A stretch of 64,000 bases of DNA from Bugula neritina (GCA_964035545.1 OZ037767.1:18442281-18506280); one strand, 5' to 3'; positions 48,803 to 61,088 are shown, counted from the stretch's first letter. Made by a program: numbers and translations. The notes: generated from the letters alone by a model not told the origin.

Positions 48803-50214
48803 CTCGCCACACCTATCGAAAGGTACACTCTATGATTAATGCTTGCGTGACAACATTAAAAAATGAAAATGAAATAAAATAAAAGATCAAAAAGCAAACA
48901 GGAATAAGAGAACACAAAATAACATAATCAAAGTGATTTACAATATTAGCAGGACGATCGATCCGGATCCGTCGCAGAGTCGAGTGTCTCTCACCAAATA
49001 ATGTAAGGTAGCATGAACATAGTGGGGGAAGGAGAGGTACTGTATCACATTCACATAGTCAGAACCAAGCAATGGCGGCCTCGGGAAGCCCCCAGAAGAA
49101 TCAAGCGTGGCAAAGGAATCTCCCCAAAGGGGGGAGAAGAAAGAGGGGGGTACGAAGGAATCTCCCCAAACGGGGGAAGATTGGAAAAGGGGGGTTGACT
49201 GGTCTTTTCCTAGGGGGTCGTGTCGAATACCAACATCCACACTCATCACCGTCAAATTCCCAAAGGAGGGAGTTGAAGACTTCTTCATCTTGACTTTTAT
49301 ATTTAAGTATCACTTCATGCAGGAATCTTTAATATTACTTGTTACTTCTTATTATTTATTATACTGTTTTATTATTATGATGTCGCTACGGGCGAAAAGA
49401 GAGAGGAACTACTCTGCCTAGTTGTATCCTTCTGGCAGTATTATTACATCGGTACGTCGTCGCCAGGAGAGGAGAGGGAAGAGCTACTTTGTCTAATGGC
49501 ATCCCTTTTGAAGTAATGTTACGCCGATGCGTTGTCGCTAGGACGAGAAAGGGGAAGAACTCCTCTGTCAGCTGCCTCTCTGCACCTTATCATGGTGGGG
49601 GCACCATCCGCCACGATAGTCACCAGCATTGCTGTTATGGCGCTGCAATTAGAGTCCAGTCAAGCAGTCAGCATCGTAGTCGACAAGAATATGAGGAATG
49701 ATGTGTGACTGTGCTACGGTGGTGCCAGGAAAAAGAATTATGCTCCGCCATTAAAGTCTCACCTGCAACAGAATGCCAGAAACTGTTGAAGGGGTTTGCA
49801 CCTGTCAGTACGACACCTCGACTGAGTCTTGCAATCTGCTAACCACTGATTATTATTAAATCATGCGGTCGACTGCCTCACTCAAGTCATCAGTGAATCA
49901 CCTGACTTGGGAAACCAGCTTTATCGTTATGATAAAGCGAGACTGATTTAAAGCTACCAGCTTGAATTCTACTTAAATAATAGAATTATACTAGTAGACT
50001 TACCACAAGACAGCCCTGACGTTAGTCTGCTGCCCACTTAGGCTACGTAGTACGCCAGCCTGCCAAGTACATGCGTGCACGTTGACAGTTAAAATAGAAA
50101 AGAACGCTCTTCGCAGTGAAAGTGATTAAATAATACCCCTTTCACTAGCGAGCTGGCTTCGCTCTTTTCTTTACCCCCGGTGGTGTTTTATATTTACACC
50201 ACTAGGTAGGCAAC
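48803..50214 (-). other. Non-coding 3' region of the Ty3-type element
   Basis: About 1.4 kb between the pol tail and the 3' LTR. It contains a GGGG/CCCC-rich imperfect tandem repeat of about 40 bp (49,090-49,205, AAGGAATCTCCCCAAA core) and about 2.5 copies of a 75-bp repeat with GTCGTCGCCAGGAGAG or GTTGTCGCTAGGACGAG (49,380-49,575). No envelope-like frame is seen. Confidence 0.6.
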
Positions 50215-50517
50215 TCACAGTTGCGTCTTCTTATATTTTGGAAATGCAACTCTCAATTGCTCGTCCCCCCAGATTTCTTTTATGATAGCTGATGGATGTT
50301 TTTCCACTGCATCACACAAGAAATCCTTTAAATAAGATGGAGGCGCCCTAGTGCGTTGCCTACGCTCCAACTGCACTGGGGAATTTGCTACGACTCGTGA
50401 CTCTTCCACCACGAGTGGTGTCGCCAGTACGGGTGGTCCTCCCCCAGCTGTCTTTTCCTCATGATTTTGAGGAATTTCCATCTCATCCGGGACGATGGGC
50501 CTGTCGACCGGCTCCAC
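50215..50517 (-). CDS. Pol C-terminal tail (Ty3-type)
   Basis: Pro/Arg-rich frame ending the element's coding region; RRQRTRAPPSYLKDFLCD is the tail motif also found in the second fragment at 57,502-57,711. It is separated from the integrase frame by a stop at 50,639, so it may be a tail cut off by mutation. Confidence 0.6.
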   Translation of the reverse strand: MEPVDRPIVPDEMEIPQNHEEKTAGGGPPVLATPLVVEESRVVANSPVQLERRQRTRAPPSYLKDFLCDAVEKHPSAIIKEIWGDEQLRVAFPKYKKTQL

Positions 50518-50638
50518 AGGTGGTGGGGCCGGCTCTGACAGGTCTTCTGGTGTGTCGGCCTCCTCCTCCTAGGGTGGAGGTGGCTGGGGCTGGTCAGGCG
50601 GCACGTCAGCCGCCCCGTCCTGATCTGGCAGTATCTCC

Positions 50639-51775
50639 TCAATCTCTATACGCCATGCCTCGCCCCCTCACAGGAGGGCATCTAGCGGGCTCTGAGAGAG
50701 GAGGTGCTTGACCTGCTGCATCAGGACTCGCCCAGTGAGGTTTCAGCCGTGCCTCGTTCTGGATCGACACTTGTCCAGACCGTTCCACTTTATAGGTGTG
50801 ATTTGGCATTACCTCAATTACGCAGTAGGGACCTACGAACTTCGGCTGCAACTTGGCTGCCTGTTCGCGCCGTCGGCGATGACTGGTCATCCAGACCCAG
50901 TCTCCCACCTTATATAAGAGGGGGTCGTCAGAGTCACCACTTCTTACCTGCCACTGCTGCTCACGTAGCACCTCGTGAGCCGTCCGCATGCGTTTTACGA
51001 GCTTGTCCACGTAATTGTGGACGTTGCTCTCGGGAGCCGGAACATGATAGGTTACGTGCTCAGGAACCCTGGTTTCTTTCCCCAGCATGAGAAAATTTGG
51101 GGTCTCCAGTGTACTGGAGTGAGGGGTACTACGGTACGCTCGCATGATCTGCGGCAGCACCAAGTCCCACTCTTCCTGGCTCCTACCGATAAGCAGGCTT
51201 CTCAGAGAGTTCCCTAGCATTCGGTTGTTTCGCTCCACAACCCCGTTCCCTTGCGGGTGATACGGGGTCGTCCGACTCTAGTTTACCCCCCACATTTTAC
51301 AGAGATCGCTCATAAGTTGCGACTGAAACTGGGCGCCTTGATCAGAGTTTATCTGCTCCGGCAAGCCGAAATAGCAGAACACCTGCTGATCCAAGGCTCT
51401 GGCCACCGAGGGGGCCGACGCATCTGGAATAGCCAGTGCATCAGCCCACCGCGTGAAATGGTCAGTTAATACCAGTATCCAGTTATTACCTCTCGCTGTT
51501 GTGGGCATGGGGCCTACCAGATCGACAGCAACTACCTGCCACGGACGACCGGCATGGAGGCGACGCCTCCCTGCGGTCTCAGTGGGGCGGCCATGCTTGC
51601 TAGCTTGGCACACCTCGCACTTCCGCACCCGGAGTCGGACATCCTGGGTCATACCGGGCCAAAACCACTGGAGTTGAAAACACCTGGTCACCCGGCTAGC
51701 TCCCGCGTGAGCTTGCCTATGGGTGTCCCAGATCAACTCCCGCCTCAGAGCGGACGGGCAGACTACCCTCTCTCA
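50639..51775 (-). pseudogene. Ty3-type integrase, interrupted by stops
   Basis: The HHCC zinc-binding region (HRQAHAG, CEVCQ), DDE core (VVAVDLVGP, INSDQGAQF, GNGVVERNN) and a C-terminal beta-barrel-like part (YKVGDWVWMTSHRRRREQ, KFVGPYCVIEVMPNHTYKV) are all visible. One frame carries the domain, broken by stops at 51773-51775 and 51278-51280, the second lying inside the catalytic core. This copy cannot make an intact enzyme as read. Confidence 0.9.
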
Positions 51776-53367
51776 TTCACTGTGATTGGTGCCGACTGGC
51801 AACGTGATCGTTAGCAGCCCATCGCTGTTGAACCTGAGGGAGGCCCAGCGGTCACAGAAGTACTTAAACTCTGTACTCTTCACTCGCTGTTCGGTCTCAC
51901 TCGGCCGCCGTCCCTCCTTCTTGGCCCGGACTAGGTCAGCTACCACCCCTGGTAGTGTAGCCTGGAGCCGACATAGCTCCCTGACGTTCCTGAGCAACGT
52001 GGGGTTTGCGTGAAGGTTGTTAACAGCTTCGTTGGGAGATTCGGACAGGAGTTGCCCTTCTTCCCAGCTGTATACACCCGCTTTCCCCAAATGCGCTTCA
52101 ACGTCCGAGCGAGGGGGTCCACCGTCCCTGCGCTCAATATTCTGGCACTGCTTACACCCATCTGCCTGGCGGCGGCTGAGTCCATCGGCATTACCGTGTT
52201 TCTTACCGGGTCGATGTTCGATCCGATAAGAAAACTCTGCCAGGATCTCTAGCCAGCGCGCTACTTGGCTTGATGGTTCCGCCCGTCGACACAGCCATAT
52301 CAAAGACGCATGATCCGTCCGCAGACGGAATGTGCGCCTATATAGATATGGTCTAAAGTGTTTGACCGCCTTGACTGCTGCCAAGAGTTCTCTCCTGGTT
52401 GTACAGTAGTTCTTCTCAGGCGCCGACAGGCCTTACTGTAGTAAGCCACCACCACCTCGCGACCATCTTGGACCTGCGATAGCACAGCCCCCACATTATG
52501 GTTACTGGCATCAGTATCCAAAATGTACTCCTTCGCAGGATCAGGATACGCCAAGATGGGTGCTTCCACCAGGCGATCCTTCAGGTGGTCAAATGCCTTC
52601 TGCTCGGCCTGCGCCCACTGCCATCGCACCCCTTTTGCTGTCAGCCGATTTAACGGCTGTGCAATTCCGGCGAAGTCTGGTATGTACTGACGATAGCACC
52701 CTACCAGTCCCAGGAATGCCCGCAATTCAGGGAGGTCAACAGGGACAGCCCAGTCCCTCACAGCCCGTACCTTCTCGGGGTCGGTGGCGACTCCGTCTCG
52801 ACCAGCTACATGGCCCAGGTACTTAACCTCGCGTTGCAATAATGCACACTTAGAGGGCTTGAGCTTCAGACCCGCAGCTCGAAGCCTGTCAAACACCTCC
52901 TTGAGTCGACTGACATGTGTGTCGAAGTCGGGGGAGATGACAATGACATCATCGAGATAGATGAGCAAGGTCTTCCAGTGCAGCCCACTCAGGACCTGCT
53001 CCATGAGTCCCTAGAAGATGATCGGTGCAGACGTAAGTCGGAATGGCAACACCTTCCATTTCCAGAGCTCATCCCGCGTTATAAACACGGCCTTGTCCTG
53101 TGCTTCAGGACTCAGGGGCACCTGCTAATACCCGCTTAGCAAGTCCAACGTGCTGAAGAACTTGCTACCAGCTAAGGCATCGAGCGACTCATCGATCCTA
53201 GGGAGAGGGAAAGCGTCCTGGATGGTCACACTGTTCAGCCTGCGATAGTCAACGCAAAACCTCCAGCTACCATCCTTTTTCCGAACCAGGACGACTGGAG
53301 AACTCCAGGCCCCATGGCCTGGCTCAATCAGGTCCCGGTTCAGAAGGTCTTGCACCTGACGGCTCAC
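51776..53367 (-). pseudogene. Ty3-type reverse transcriptase and RNase H, broken
   Basis: RT motifs in order: PVVLVRKKDGSWRFCVDYR, FSTLDLLSGY, LIYLDDVIV (YLDD active site), LKPSKCALL and VKYLGHV. These are followed by the tether and RNase H (YILDTDASNHNVGAVL, RLRTDHASLIWL). Stops interrupt at 53125-53127 and 53011-53013, and a frame change near 52,430 splits the RNase H part. The motif order and spacing are those of Ty3-type pol. Confidence 0.92.
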
Positions 53368-54548
53368 TTCTCTCTCCTTCTCAGGACCTGACCGGCGGGT
53401 CGGCTGCCGAATGGGCGCCGCCCCGCCGCCAGGGGTATCTCATAACAGACAGTCTTAGTCAGACCCATGTCATGGTCGCCGCAACTAAACACGTCCTTGT
53501 ACTCAGAGAGTAGCCGCGCCATCACCAGGCGTTCCCGCTTGCTCTCACAGCCATCACAGGCATCCTCGTACAACTCTGCTACGTGTTCAGGCACCGGCCC
53601 CCTGCCGTCTCTAGTGGGTACCCCACGGGCTTCGTCTGCCGTCTCCAGCGTGGGCCCTACATCCTCCTCCTGTACGAAGTGGAACTTCCCCACTAGAGAC
53701 CCAGCCGGCAATTCTACCGGCTCCGTGAAAGGGTTTACGAACTGGACTAGGAACTCCCCCTGCTCATCCAGCTTGTTCAGACTGTTAGCGAGCTGGACGC
53801 CCCCCAGTGCACCTTCCACCACTCCTAACTCGAAGATTTCCCTACAGTTCACTCTGCAGCGAACTGTAGCCCGGGAGCGCCCAGGTTTAGTGCAACGCTG
53901 TACCACCTGCACTCCCCCCACCAAGGGTCGGCCAAATCGGTCGACACAGGCCAGCTCACACCTAGCCATCACTACTGCCGACTTGCTAAAGTCGATGTAG
54001 CACCTGTGTCGCTTCAGAAATGGCATGCCCAAGATGGCGTCCTCCTTGAGTTGACTGACGATGAAGGTCTTGCTGATCGTCTGATCACGGACTCTACCAG
54101 TCAACTGGATTACCCCATAGAAAGGAATACACGACCCGTCCGCCAACGTGCCGTGTTCCCCTTCATATGGCTCTAGGCTAGCCCTGTCCCTGGCACTGAG
54201 AGTGTCGAATAGACGCCGACTCAGTAGATTTGTGGTGCACCCAGTATCCAATAGGAATGTGACAGCTTTGCCAGCAAGTTTGCCGGGGAGGAAATAGCTG
54301 CTTCCATATGGTTGAGCGCTCACTGAGCGGTTCGTCTCTTGAGGCGACACCTCATGTGCATGGAGTTGGGGATGCACCAGTGCTTTTCGGTTGCGAGGGG
54401 GTCGTCGACGTTGCGTGGGCAGGCAGGTTACGTCTCGGTCTCGCTCACACACGGGCGGCCAAGTGAATTCTCGGACTGATGCTCGTGTGGGCAACCGAGA
54501 AAAATCCCTGTTTTGCTCCCACTCGTCGTTCACTCCCTCATCAAGCAA
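53364..54548 (-). CDS. Ty3-type protease and N-terminal pol
   Basis: A 394-codon frame with the retropepsin signature FLLDTGCTTNLLS and a downstream ILGMPFL strand, followed by a long linker to the RT. The frame ends where the reading frame shifts near 53,420, so protease and RT are not in one frame in this copy. The aspartic protease cleaves Gag and Pol precursors. Confidence 0.85.
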   Translation of the reverse strand: MLDEGVNDEWEQNRDFSRLPTRASVREFTWPPVCERDRDVTCLPTQRRRPPRNRKALVHPQLHAHEVSPQETNRSVSAQPYGSSYFLPGKLAGKAVTFLLDTGCTTNLLSRRLFDTLSARDRASLEPYEGEHGTLADGSCIPFYGVIQLTGRVRDQTISKTFIVSQLKEDAILGMPFLKRHRCYIDFSKSAVVMARCELACVDRFGRPLVGGVQVVQRCTKPGRSRATVRCRVNCREIFELGVVEGALGGVQLANSLNKLDEQGEFLVQFVNPFTEPVELPAGSLVGKFHFVQEEDVGPTLETADEARGVPTRDGRGPVPEHVAELYEDACDGCESKRERLVMARLLSEYKDVFSCGDHDMGLTKTVCYEIPLAAGRRPFGSRPAGQVLRRREK

Positions 54549-54718
54549 AACTTCAAAGCGGTTTTTGAGTGCCTAAGCCGGAGGTTTTGGTGGGCCTTGC
54601 GGCCTGCTAACTCTCCTTGGAGCTTGCCACTCTGGCGAAGGCGGCCTCCTCACCCGGTGGGGTTTGGGCCTTGGCCTCTGCCTTGGGAGGTTAAACTGGG
54701 GCCCACGGTTGGCGGAAG

Positions 54719-55591
54719 TTACCGTGAGCTGTTGCTGTTTAACTGTCTCCCATTACCGCGGGGGCAACTTCGTATGAAGTGCCCACCACTACCACAGCCC
54801 CAGCATACGGGGCGACGTCTGTCGTCGACAGCTACCGACGACCTCCTGGGTCGCTCGGCTGTCGACTGCTGGCGCAGTTGCCTAATCTCGGTTAGCAGTT
54901 CTCGAATCAAGCTTGTGGTCAAGCTAGTTGATTCGTCTGCTGCTGCCGAGGCGACATGTACAGCTGTCTTCGCCGGCGAAGTCGACACGTCGTCGTCTGC
55001 TCCGACCTGCTGCATCGTCGCACCAGGTCGACTCGCACTGACAGCTTGGAAATAGGCATTCCCAAGCCTTAGAGCTCTCTCCATAGTCTCAACTTCGGCC
55101 ACCAGCAGATGCTGTTTTAGACCGAGGTTGTTAATAGACTGGAGGAATGCATCCAGTGCTAGGCTCTGTCGACTATCAGCAGGCAAGTCGCTGTAGGCGA
55201 CTTGTGCCAGTCGTTCGACTGCGGTAGCATGCTCTCGCAGGTTGGTCTTAGGATTTCTCCTAAGACTCTGCAGTTGCACGCGAGCATCTCGAGCGGTTAA
55301 TCCAAACCGAGCTCGTAGTGCTTCAAATATGTCACCGACATTCTGGCTTATCCCATAGGGTTTAGCCGGCCCTGTCAGACATAACCGCAGCTGGATCAGA
55401 GTAACCCTATTCGGCCATCCGCAGATGTCCGCCACATCACCAAACCCAGTGATGAATTGCTCCACATCTTCTTCCCCTGAGAAGATGGGAGCCCGCAAGT
55501 GGTACCTGTCCATAGGCAGCGCTGGGCCGCCTATGTGATCCTCCTCTACTGCTGCCGGTCCCTGTCTGAGCGCGTCGTCCTCGTCGGCCAT
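54719..55591 (-). CDS. Ty3-type Gag with zinc knuckle
   Basis: An intact 290-codon frame starting MADEDDALRQGP, with a retrotransposon Gag core (FITGFGDVADICGWPN, LRLCLTGPAKPY, RRNPKTNLREHA) and a single C-terminal zinc knuckle CWGCGSGGHFIRSC (C-x2-C-x4-H-x4-C). Gag forms the particle and packages RNA. It lies directly after the 5' LTR and primer-binding site; it is the only element gene without visible damage. Confidence 0.9.
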   Translation of the reverse strand: MADEDDALRQGPAAVEEDHIGGPALPMDRYHLRAPIFSGEEDVEQFITGFGDVADICGWPNRVTLIQLRLCLTGPAKPYGISQNVGDIFEALRARFGLTARDARVQLQSLRRNPKTNLREHATAVERLAQVAYSDLPADSRQSLALDAFLQSINNLGLKQHLLVAEVETMERALRLGNAYFQAVSASRPGATMQQVGADDDVSTSPAKTAVHVASAAADESTSLTTSLIRELLTEIRQLRQQSTAERPRRSSVAVDDRRRPVCWGCGSGGHFIRSCPRGNGRQLNSNSSR

Positions 55592-55646
55592 CTTACTCCC
55601 TGGCTAGGAGCATTTGTATTAAGTGGAATTCCACCGCTGCCACCAC

Positions 55647-56063
55647 TGTAGTGAATTTCGCAATTCACTATATTATATGTGGGTCAACTTAAACAAAGCC
55701 ACTACACCAGGTTGTTTACGCTAAGATAGTTTATTATTCACAAGATACAAGAAGTTTTATTTACTGCTAACATGAATATAAACGATTACATAATTAGTGA
55801 GCTTTATACACAACTACTCTAAATGAAGTCCCAAGCTGCTCTGTCTGGCTAGCTACTCAGCGCGCTTCCACCACGAGTAGCTAGCTCCACCTGCTATCAA
55901 TTAGAATGTCAGTCCTGATTGGTGGTTACTAGTGGTGCCACTGCTGGCCATAGCTACAAGTCGCAGGAGGTCGATGTAGTCGATCTCCACAATAGTATAC
56001 AATATAGAGTTGGCCCTTTCGATTAATAACTAACAATAAATTGCACCACTGAAATCCATTACA
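55647..56063 (-). repeat. 5' LTR of the Ty3-type element
   Basis: 417 bp; same boundaries as the 3' LTR (TGTAG to TTACA). It is followed on the plus side by TTAT, the target duplication. Confidence 0.93.
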
Positions 56064-56195
56064 TTATTTCTTATATGTCAATCAAAATAATGTAGTTTGG
56101 CATTCCTATAGCTATGTATTGTTTCATATTTATTTTTCAAATCACTTCGACAAAGTGATTAAAGTTTGATATATCATTTTGTGCTTTTTTAAATT

Positions 56196-56388
56196 AGGTG
56201 CCTCTGGAATCAGTACAGCAACAGGAGCTATCTAACAATTTAATACTACAGCAAAGTCAGCAGCTGGAATAGCAGGAGTTGCTGGAATTACAGCTGGTTC
56301 TATGGGAAGTGCTTGGTTAATGTCAAAAGCAGCAGATAAGTGTAAATATCTCATAGGAGTTGATGACAGAGGTTATATGCTAGACAAC
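56196..56388 (+). pseudogene. Gly/Ala-rich exon-like fragment with a stop
   Basis: After a good acceptor (TTTTTTAAATTAG) one frame reads GASGISTATGAI, a TAA, then AGIAGVAGITAGSMGSAWLM, CKYLIGVDDRGYML. The composition suggests a membrane-helix segment. It runs directly into the second Ty3 fragment. I do not recognise the family; it could be a truncated host exon disrupted by the insertion. Confidence 0.35.
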
Positions 56389-57711
56389 CATAGCAAGTGG
56401 TAGCTGTCGACCTGGTCTGACCCATGCCCCCAACTCCCAGAGGCAACAGCTGGATCCTGGTATTAACCGACCACTTCACGAGGTGGGCTGACGCTCTAGC
56501 TATCCCAGACACGTCGGCTCCGACAGTGGCCAGGATGTTGGATCAACATGTATTCTGTTATTTCGGCCTTCGGGAACAGATACATTCAGACCAAAGCACT
56601 TAATTGCAGTCTCAACTGATGAGCAACCTCTGCCGCCTCTCGGGAGTAAATCAGAGCACGACCACCCCCTACCATTCACAAGGTAACGGGGTGGTGGAGC
56701 GCAACAACCGGATTCTAGGTGATGCGCTCCGGAGTCTGCTCCTAGGGCGTAGTCAGGAGGAATAGATACAGTACTGCCGCAGGTCATGCGCGCTTACCGC
56801 AGCACACCACGCACCAGCACTGGTGAGACCCCAATCTTTTATTGCTCGGTCGAGAGGCTCGGGTCCCCGAATACCTTACCTACCATGTTCCTGAGCAAGA
56901 CAGCTCGATCCACGAGTACGCCAGTGAACTGGTAGAGCGGATGAAGGCCACGCACAAAATGCTGCGAGAGAAAAAGTGACAGGTGCGGCGTGAAGATTCC
57001 GATGAGTCACCCTTCTATCAAGCTGGAGACTGGGTGTGGATGGTCAATCACCGTAGGCGTCGCGGACAGGCGGCTAAGTTAGAGCCTAAGTTCGTGGGGC
57101 CGTACGTAGTAGTCGAGGCGATGCCCAACCATACCTACAAGATTGAGCGCTCAGGACAGGTGTCTATCCAAAATGAGGCTCGCTTTAAGTCGTATTGGGT
57201 TAGCCCCGACGCGGTGGAAAAAGGCCCGCCTCCCTGTTGTTGGAGCCCCAGGGGCAGACAACAACGCGTGGGCGGCAGCGGCGTGGACCCGAGTATGAGG
57301 AGGTCATGCCGCGGGAGGAAGACCTGGCAAAAGACGAGCAACCACTTTTGCCGGGAGAAGTGCTTCCGCTGCCTCTAGCGCCAGGCCTGACACCATAATT
57401 TCCGGAACCCGAGCCCGGAAGGGCAAACCCCCACGGAGGGAGGGGCTCCATCTGGAGAAATCAGAGAAGAGCCAGTCACTAACAGGCCGGAAGCCCCGCC
57501 AGTGGAGCTTGATAGTCCACCGGTGAGTGCACCATCCTCTCTAGAACGAGGACAGCGTACTAGACAACCCCCAGCCTACTTAAAAGACTTCATATGTGAC
57601 TGCGTTCAAAGCGGCAAATATGTAAGTGCAGCGGGGTGCCGTACGGACAAACTATCGGTGAAGAGAAGGTTCCGTGCCCGTCAAGCTAAGCATCGGTCCC
57701 AAACACAATAA
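56385..57711 (+). pseudogene. Second, older Ty3-type pol fragment (integrase to tail)
   Basis: Plus strand, opposite to the neighbouring element. It begins at the integrase core (VVAVDLV, SWILVLTDHFTRWADALA), continues through GNGVVERNNRILGDALRSLL and, after several stops and frame shifts, an open frame 56,983-57,378 with AGDWVWMVNHRRRRGQAAKL. It ends in the tail motif QRTRQPPAYLKDFICD (57,502-57,711). It is clearly related to, but diverged from, the element at 48,386-56,063. Everything 5' of the integrase is missing. Confidence 0.85.
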
Positions 57712-57996
57712 CAATAATCTTTACAGGGGTGAGGAATTATCTATGAGTCATGTCCTTCCTGGAAATTCTCTGTGGACAACGTTGTGGTCATTTAGATGAC
57801 GTTGTCCCATCTTCTTATATAAGTTGCTGACACATCCGATAGTACTTTTCTCTCTACATCTGACCTTGTATTTTTTTGATTATTTCTTGTTATTACTGTT
57901 CTTATATGGGTAATGTAATATGTGTTTCTTCTTTTTCTATTATATTATTATATGAATGTTATTACCAGAAAATAGGCTTTCTGCTGGTGGGGGCGG

Positions 57997-58165
57997 TGTG
58001 GTGGCTCACTGAATTACTCTTATAATAGAGAAGGGGAGCGTTGTTATTCCCCTTCTAAGTAGACTGTTAGATCATTGCGTACACGAGGAAATGGCCTGAT
58101 TGTGACGAACCCTCCAATAAAAATACACTTGGACTATATTATCGAGGACAGTGGTTTCCCGCGCA
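57997..58165 (+). repeat. Possible short 3' LTR of the second Ty3 fragment
   Basis: A purine-rich GGTGGGGGCGG ends at 57996, followed by TGTGGTGGCTCAC and about 170 bp with TATAATAG and AATAAA, ending CCCGCGCA. This is polypurine-tract and LTR-like architecture, but no partner LTR is in the window. Confidence 0.4.
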
Positions 58166-58461
58166 GTTGTTAGTAGTGTCGAACAAAAATTTAAATAAAA
58201 ATTTATAAAATAAAATAAATTATTGTATATTGTAATTTATTACTGAATTGATTAACTGAATTAAATAACTGAATTAATTTGAATCAAATTAATTTGAACT
58301 TCTGGTTTAGTCAGATTGGTCAGTTAGAATGAAGCAAAGTTACTTATTGGCTTTTAGTTTCAAAATTTTTTTTATAATTTGCAATTGATTAATCAAAGCT
58401 AAGAGTTATCTTTGCTCGACAAATATTATTGGTTTGGAAATCATGTAGTAATGTATATGCG

Positions 58462-58538
58462 TGGTTCTAGTGTATTGTGTAACGGTTAGCACTCAGGTTA
58501 ATATTCTGTGAGACAAATTTGGGATTTGCTCCCCCAGA
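58462..58538 (+). other. tRNA-like relic
   Basis: GTGTAACGGTTAGCACTC matches the D-arm/A-box region of tRNAs such as Gln or Glu, and CTCCCCCAGAA sits where the 3' acceptor would be. The anticodon and T arms do not pair well, so a pseudo-tRNA or SINE head is more likely than a working gene. Confidence 0.3.
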
Positions 58539-58789
58539 AGAATTGAAATTATAATGTATATATATTGTATAATATGTATATCTATTTGATAATAATATCA
58601 AAGCAAGCAAAATTACAATAGCAAAATATTACAAAAATGAACCAAACCAAAACAAAGATTATCCTAGCGATCCTTTGAAATCTTTCTGTGTTTACATTAT
58701 ACTAGCAAACATAAATTGATAAGTCTGACAATCGAAATAGACAAGTTATTCAAACTAAATACACAAAGGAATTGCAGTTAGAACATCAA

Positions 58790-59640
58790 TATTAAAATAT
58801 TTCCTTTAACATAAACTTGTGCAGCCTTAAAATAAATTTTCCAATATAAATTTGTGCAGCCTTGAAATAAATTTTCTCAATATAAGTTTGTGCAGCCTTG
58901 AAATAAATTCTCTCAATTCAAATATTTCTCAAATATAAATTTGTGCAGCCTTAAAATAAATTTTCTCAATATAAATTTGTGCAGCCTTGAAATAAATCTC
59001 TCAATTCAAATATTTCTCAAATATAAATTTGTGCAGCTTTACAATCCAAATATTTCTTCAATATAAATTTGTATAGCTTTGAAATGAATTTTCTCAATTC
59101 AAATATTTCTCAAATATAAATTTGTGCAGCTTTTAAAATTCAAATATTTCTTCAACATAAATTTGTGCAGCTTTGAAATAAATTTTCTCAATTCAAATAT
59201 TTCTTAAATGTAAATTTGTGCAGCTTTAAAATTCAAATATTTCTTCAATATAAATTTGTGCAGCTTTAAAATTCAAATATTACTTCAATATAAATTTGTG
59301 CAGTTTTGAAATAAATTTTCTCAATTCAAATATTTCTCAAATATAAATTTGTGCAGCTTTGAAATAAATTTTCTCAATTCAAATATTTAATCTCAATATA
59401 AATTCGTGCAACTGTAAAATTCAAGTATTTTTCTCAATATAAATTTGTATAGCTTTGAAATAAATTTTCCAATAACTCAACAATTTTCCTCAAATAAATT
59501 TGTGCTGCTTCAAAATCAATAAATCAATTCAAACAATTTTCTTCAAAATAAATTTGTGCTGCTTTTAAAAATCAATAAATCAATTCAAACAATTTTCTTT
59601 AAATAAATTTGTGCTGCTTTTAAAATAACATCAATAAATT
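58790..59640. repeat. Satellite-like repeat with ATAAATTTGTGCAGC core
   Basis: About 17 copies of a variable 37-70 bp unit built from CAATATAAATTTGTGCAGC, TTTGAAATAAATTTTCTC and CAATTCAAATATTTCTC blocks. Copies shuffle the blocks, giving at least two unit lengths. Confidence 0.88.
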
Positions 59641-59863
59641 CGTTAGTTCAAATAGGACAAAAGGAGATTAACACACACATATATATATATGTATCCTTAA
59701 CATAAAATTGTAAAATTACTTACTGCAATCAGTCTATGTCACTGATACGTAAATCAACTAGTCAAGTTTCTTGATATTTCTTCTAGTACTAATATTATTG
59801 TTACTGCTGCTATTGCTGCTATATCTTCTATGCTCCAATTGTCTTCAGTTGCCTTTGTCTTCT

Positions 59864-60082
59864 TTATATCTTCATTTTCTCGTCGTCGTTATTTTCTAGA
59901 GACTCGGTGTCTCCTTTTATACTGGATTCTCTTGGCAATGGTTCAGAATTTAAAGATGCTGGCAGTAACTGACCAATGAAAACTGGCGACAGACTGACGT
60001 AGAATTTGGTTAGGTATGTTGTCAGCTTTACAGCCAAGATGGAGATTAACGTAAGAAGGATCTGTTGTTGTTGTTGGCTCAT
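59864..60082 (-). CDS. Small hypothetical protein with a hydrophobic N-terminal half
   Basis: A 72-codon frame, MSQQQQQILLTLISILAVKL then a second hydrophobic stretch (FYVSLSPVFIGQLL) and an acidic tail ending DDEKMKI. It has the look of a small membrane protein, but there is no family match, promoter or poly(A) evidence. Chance is quite possible. Confidence 0.22.
   Translation of the reverse strand: MSQQQQQILLTLISILAVKLTTYLTKFYVSLSPVFIGQLLPASLNSEPLPRESSIKGDTESLENNDDEKMKI

Positions 60083-61088
<1,006 letters not shown>

Larger units (their letters stand above)
48386..56063 (-). mobile_element. Ty3-type LTR retrotransposon, full length but defective
   Basis: The element is 7,678 bp, minus strand. 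The 417-bp LTRs at 55647-56063 (5') and 48386-48802 (3') start TG and end CA on either strand and differ at 5 positions (about 1.2%). The target duplication is TTAT (48382-48385 and 56064-56067). A primer-binding-site candidate, TGGTGGCAGCGGTGG, starts one base inside the 5' LTR (55645 downward). Coding order is gag, protease, RT, RNase H, integrase, a Ty3 layout. Pol carries in-frame stops at 53125-53127, 53011-53013, 51773-51775 and 51278-51280 and frame changes near 53,420 and 52,430. The coding part is strongly GC-rich against the AT-rich surroundings. Confidence 0.93.

Noticed and set aside
50385-54576. Many plus-strand frames across the Ty3 element
   Set aside because: All antisense to gag and pol; high GC lengthens chance frames.
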